Source: an uncultured Desulfovibrio sp. (GTDB lineage: Bacteria > Desulfobacterota > Desulfovibrionia > Desulfovibrionales > Desulfovibrionaceae). Taken from it: a DNA stretch of 21,611 nt. Location of the stretch: NCBI RefSeq assembly GCF_949282365.1, contig NZ_CASDOY010000033.1:1-21611 (forward strand), given 5' to 3'. The notes beneath the pieces are model-generated. The model did no database searches and had not been told where the DNA came from. It saw only the letters and a list, made by a program, of their open reading frames with translations. Position 1 is the first letter of the stretch. The number at the start of each line of letters is the position of its first letter. Of the stretch, positions 19,304-21,611 are shown in pieces. Both the position numbers and the translations under genes were made by a program.

Positions 19304-21378
19304 CGGCCCCCGCCCTGTGGCGGCTTTTGGCGGTCCTGCTGCCCCTGCTGCTCTGCGCCTGCGCGCAGGACGTCATGGGGCCGCACGGCCGCAAGCCGCT
19401 GCTCCTGGCCGGCGACGCCGCGCCCGACCGGGCGCCGGACAGCCTGCTGCGCGCCGATCCCGGCTATATCCAGTGGCTGGAACGCCAGTCCATGCTGGGC
19501 AGCGCCGACGACCTGGCCGCCGAGGTCTCGGGCTCGGAACGCATCTGGGGCAACAGCGGCAGCAACCGCCGCCTGCCCCTGCTGCTGGAGGCCGCCCCCT
19601 GCTGGCTGGAAGTCAATCCCCATACCCTGCAGGGCAAGGCCACGGCGCTGCAGGCCCTGACCCGGCCGGAGGCCCTGCCGGCCTTCCGCCAGCTGGGCCT
19701 TGCCGGCATCTACCTGGCCCCGGCCCAGGAGCAGGCCGCCCTCTGGCACAACCAGCTGCGCCCCGATTTCGGCATGGGCACGGCCTCCCTGGCCTTCGAT
19801 GTCCGCACCGGCAGCGAGGCGCAGTTCGCCCAGCTCAACGGACGCGCCGCCGCCGAGGGCTTCCAGCTGGGCGGCTCCCTGCCCCCGGCGGCCACGGGCC
19901 TGGGCCCGGACTTTTTCCTGCAGGCCCGCCACGCCAGCCGTTTCAACGGCCTCTACGCCATGCTGGAGGCCCCGGCCTCCCTCTGGCCCTCCCTGCCCGC
20001 CTCGCCGCAGGAATGGGAATGCCTCCCCCTGGACGAACAGCGCTGCCGCCTGCTGGCCGATCAGGGCCTGCTGCCGCCCGCCCTGCTGCGCGACTCCCTG
20101 CCCTGGGCCACGCCCGGCGGCTGGGCCGTCACCGGCGAGGTGCGCGGCGCCGACGGCAAGCCCCGGCGCTGGCTGTACCGCTACGCGGGCAACGTGCTGC
20201 GCCCCGTGCTGCTCTGGCAGGACCCCTCCGGCCAGGCGCGCCGCGTGCTCTCCGCCGCGGTCATCCGCCATACCGGCCTGCAGCAGCAGACCCTGGCCGG
20301 GCTGCATCTGGAGGCATTCATGGGCCTCGAGGTCCCGCCCGACGGCCATGAGCCCGGCGGCGCGGACCGCCTGTCCCCGGGCCTGGGAGCGCTGGACGCC
20401 CTCTCCCGCGAGATCCACCGCTACGGCGGCTGGGCCATGCAGGCCGACGTCCTGCCGCCCTCGCTGACGCCCCTGGTGCTGCGGACCACCGTGGACCTGA
20501 CCCGCGACAGCTTCACCAGCCCCGCCGCCGAATACGCCCTGCTCACCGGCGACGCCGCGCCCCTGGCCACCCTGCTGCGCCAGTCCATGAGCAGCGGCAT
20601 CCGCCAGCAGCGCCTGGCCCGCGGCCTGCACCAGTGGCAGGGCGTGGACTGGCGGCCCCTGCGCGACCTGCCCGGCGGCGAGGAGCTGTTCCGCCGCGCC
20701 TGCCGCCTTTCGGCGCTGCACGACGACGAATATTTCTGGTCCACCACGCCCGCCGGCCTGGCCAGCAAGGCCCTGGGCCGCACCGCGAATGCCGCCCCGG
20801 CCCGGGAACAACGCGATACGGCGCTGGAGGAGGCCTGTCTGCTCCTCCTCGGCTGGCGCGTGGCCCTGCCGGGCCTGGCCTTCGTGAGCCCACAGGAATT
20901 GCAGGGGGCCCTGCCCCTGCCCAGGTCCACGCCCGGCACCGCCGCCAGCGCGGGCCTCGTGCCCCTGCTGGAAGCGGAGACCACGGCCGGGGAGACGGCC
21001 CCCGCGCCCCTGGCCTTCGGCCCGCTGGCCGACGAGATGCGCCGCCCGCAGAGCCCCGCCGGCATCATGGCCCGGCTGCTGCATGCCCGCGCGGCCTCCG
21101 GGGCGGCCCGGGGCGAGCTGTTGCGCGTGGTCGAGGGCCCCGCCGGGAGCCTGGCCGTGGTGAACCGCCTGCCCGACGGCAGCTGCTGGGTGCTGGCCGC
21201 CAATTTCGGCGCGGGCAGCGCCACCCTGCGCATCCCCCTGCCGGTCTCCGGCACAGCCCTGGATCTTGTTGAACAGACGTCCCTGCCCGTGCAGGGAGGT
21301 TTGACCGTGACCCTGAACGGCCGTTCTGCCCGGCATTATCTGGTCGGAGCCGCCGCATCGCCCAAGGAGCCATCATGA
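19264..21378 (+). CDS. Large lipoprotein, degenerate GH13/trehalose-synthase-like
   Basis: 704 residues if it starts at GTG 19264, which has AAGGA upstream and overlaps mazG by 40 bases. The N-terminus is basic, then LLAVLLPLLLCAC gives a lipobox with Cys33. The body vaguely follows alpha-amylase/trehalose synthase order: an early strand LGLAGIYLAPAQ (about 146-156), then PDFGMGTASLAFDVRTGSEAQF (167-188), AAAEGFQLGGSLPPAATG where the family has AHxxGxxVxxDxVxNH, and PDFFLQARH. At about 619-704 there is a beta domain (LAVVNRLPDGSCWVLAANFGAG...) like the C-terminal domain of such enzymes. The conserved Asp and His of the first catalytic region are absent, so catalysis is doubtful. The family call is by eye and uncertain; it may simply be an unrecognised lipoprotein. 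The next ATG overlaps its stop. Confidence 0.7.
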   Translation: MEPGQGRRKGRPLAAPALWRLLAVLLPLLLCACAQDVMGPHGRKPLLLAGDAAPDRAPDSLLRADPGYIQWLERQSMLGSADDLAAEVSGSERIWGNSGSNRRLPLLLEAAPCWLEVNPHTLQGKATALQALTRPEALPAFRQLGLAGIYLAPAQEQAALWHNQLRPDFGMGTASLAFDVRTGSEAQFAQLNGRAAAEGFQLGGSLPPAATGLGPDFFLQARHASRFNGLYAMLEAPASLWPSLPASPQEWECLPLDEQRCRLLADQGLLPPALLRDSLPWATPGGWAVTGEVRGADGKPRRWLYRYAGNVLRPVLLWQDPSGQARRVLSAAVIRHTGLQQQTLAGLHLEAFMGLEVPPDGHEPGGADRLSPGLGALDALSREIHRYGGWAMQADVLPPSLTPLVLRTTVDLTRDSFTSPAAEYALLTGDAAPLATLLRQSMSSGIRQQRLARGLHQWQGVDWRPLRDLPGGEELFRRACRLSALHDDEYFWSTTPAGLASKALGRTANAAPAREQRDTALEEACLLLLGWRVALPGLAFVSPQELQGALPLPRSTPGTAASAGLVPLLEAETTAGETAPAPLAFGPLADEMRRPQSPAGIMARLLHARAASGAARGELLRVVEGPAGSLAVVNRLPDGSCWVLAANFGAGSATLRIPLPVSGTALDLVEQTSLPVQGGLTVTLNGRSARHYLVGAAASPKEPS

Positions 21379-21611
21379 CAGAAAAAACTCCCGATGCCGC
21401 CAGCACGCTGGCCCGTCCTGAAGAGGAAATCCCCGTGGGCATGACGCCCTGGTCCCAGCTGGATGAGGAAGCCCGTGCCCGCGCCAGCCGTCCGGCCCCG
21501 GTGACGCCCGACGACGACCGCCGGAGCACGCCGCCCGCCGCATCTGCGGTCGCGCCCTCGGCGGCGCAGGAAGCCCCCAGGCCCGCCGCGCAGGCTGCAA
21601 CGCCCGCCGAT
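21375..21611 (+). CDS. Unknown protein, 5' part only (runs off the window)
   Basis: The ATG at 21375 overlaps the lipoprotein stop (ATGA) and has AAGGAG six bases upstream, so translation is coupled. The 79 visible residues begin MTEKTPDAASTLARPEEEIP, contain GMTPWSQLDEEARARA, then become a Pro/Ala/Asp-rich low-complexity stretch. No signal peptide is seen, so a cytoplasmic or membrane protein with a disordered N-terminal region is likely. No stop occurs before the window end. Function cannot be told. Confidence 0.8.
   Translation, partial: MTEKTPDAASTLARPEEEIPVGMTPWSQLDEEARARASRPAPVTPDDDRRSTPPAASAVAPSAAQEAPRPAAQAATPAD

Noticed and set aside
19300..21336. A 678-codon minus-strand frame antisense to the large lipoprotein
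   Set aside because: It has Gly/Gln/Ala-rich shadow composition. The plus frame has a lipobox, a ribosome binding site and translational coupling on both sides.
1..21611. CRISPR array, toxin-antitoxin pair, phage genes or insertion sequence
   Set aside because: There are no regularly spaced repeats, and no transposase, integrase or Cas-like protein is seen in any frame. MazG here is the two-domain housekeeping pyrophosphohydrolase, not part of a mazEF module.

Overview
The window is high-GC bacterial chromosome with short intergenic gaps. It looks like Desulfovibrionaceae (Desulfovibrio-type, anaerobic sulfate reducer). The grounds are an indolepyruvate:ferredoxin oxidoreductase (IorAB), a NikR regulator, a small conserved CxxC protein (12109-12492) that I recall from Desulfovibrio genomes, and overall codon style. 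This placement is inference; no rRNA or other marker is present. I see no phage, transposase, CRISPR or plasmid gene.

Layout. 1-1477: the end of a probable polysaccharide locus, a WbaP-type initiating sugar-phosphate transferase (minus). 1585-4707: a four-gene polar amino-acid ABC importer operon (plus; binding protein, permease, ATPase, permease). 4708-5424: an unusual spacer made of two oppositely oriented copies of an intergenic repeat around a small AT-richer orphan gene; a third, truncated copy lies at 1-54. 5444-8672: a minus operon of a membrane-anchored TPR protein, iorA and iorB. 9151-11183: the proA-nadD operon (plus). 11280-11916: tRNA-Ser(CGA) on plus and tRNA-Thr(CGT) on minus, separated by a structured, terminator-ended stretch without genes that may be a small RNA. 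12109-16865: a run of minus genes (nikR-folE2, NlpC/P60 lipoprotein, rhodanese, gluQ, CxxC protein). 16990-17811: a class I methyltransferase, possibly on a leaderless mRNA. 17857 to the end: a plus operon of cvpA, mazG, a large lipoprotein resembling a dead GH13/trehalose-synthase enzyme, and the start of another gene that runs off the window.

How the genes work together. The ABC importer and IorAB suggest uptake and reductive or oxidative use of amino acids and aryl-2-oxo acids. ProA supplies proline and NadD supplies NAD. FolE2 makes the pterin precursor shared by folate and queuosine, and GluQ further decorates queuosine in tRNA-Asp, so two steps of one modification route lie in the same directional block. 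NikR heads the folE2 operon, which ties pterin synthesis to metal status.

The most unusual signals are the 3'-end-associated repeat family with its captured orphan gene, the degenerate GH13-like lipoprotein, the long Ser/Lys/Arg tail on the NlpC/P60 lipoprotein, the IorA that keeps cysteines for only one of its two expected C-terminal 4Fe-4S clusters, and the structured region between the two tRNAs. All alignments were made by eye; no database search was possible.
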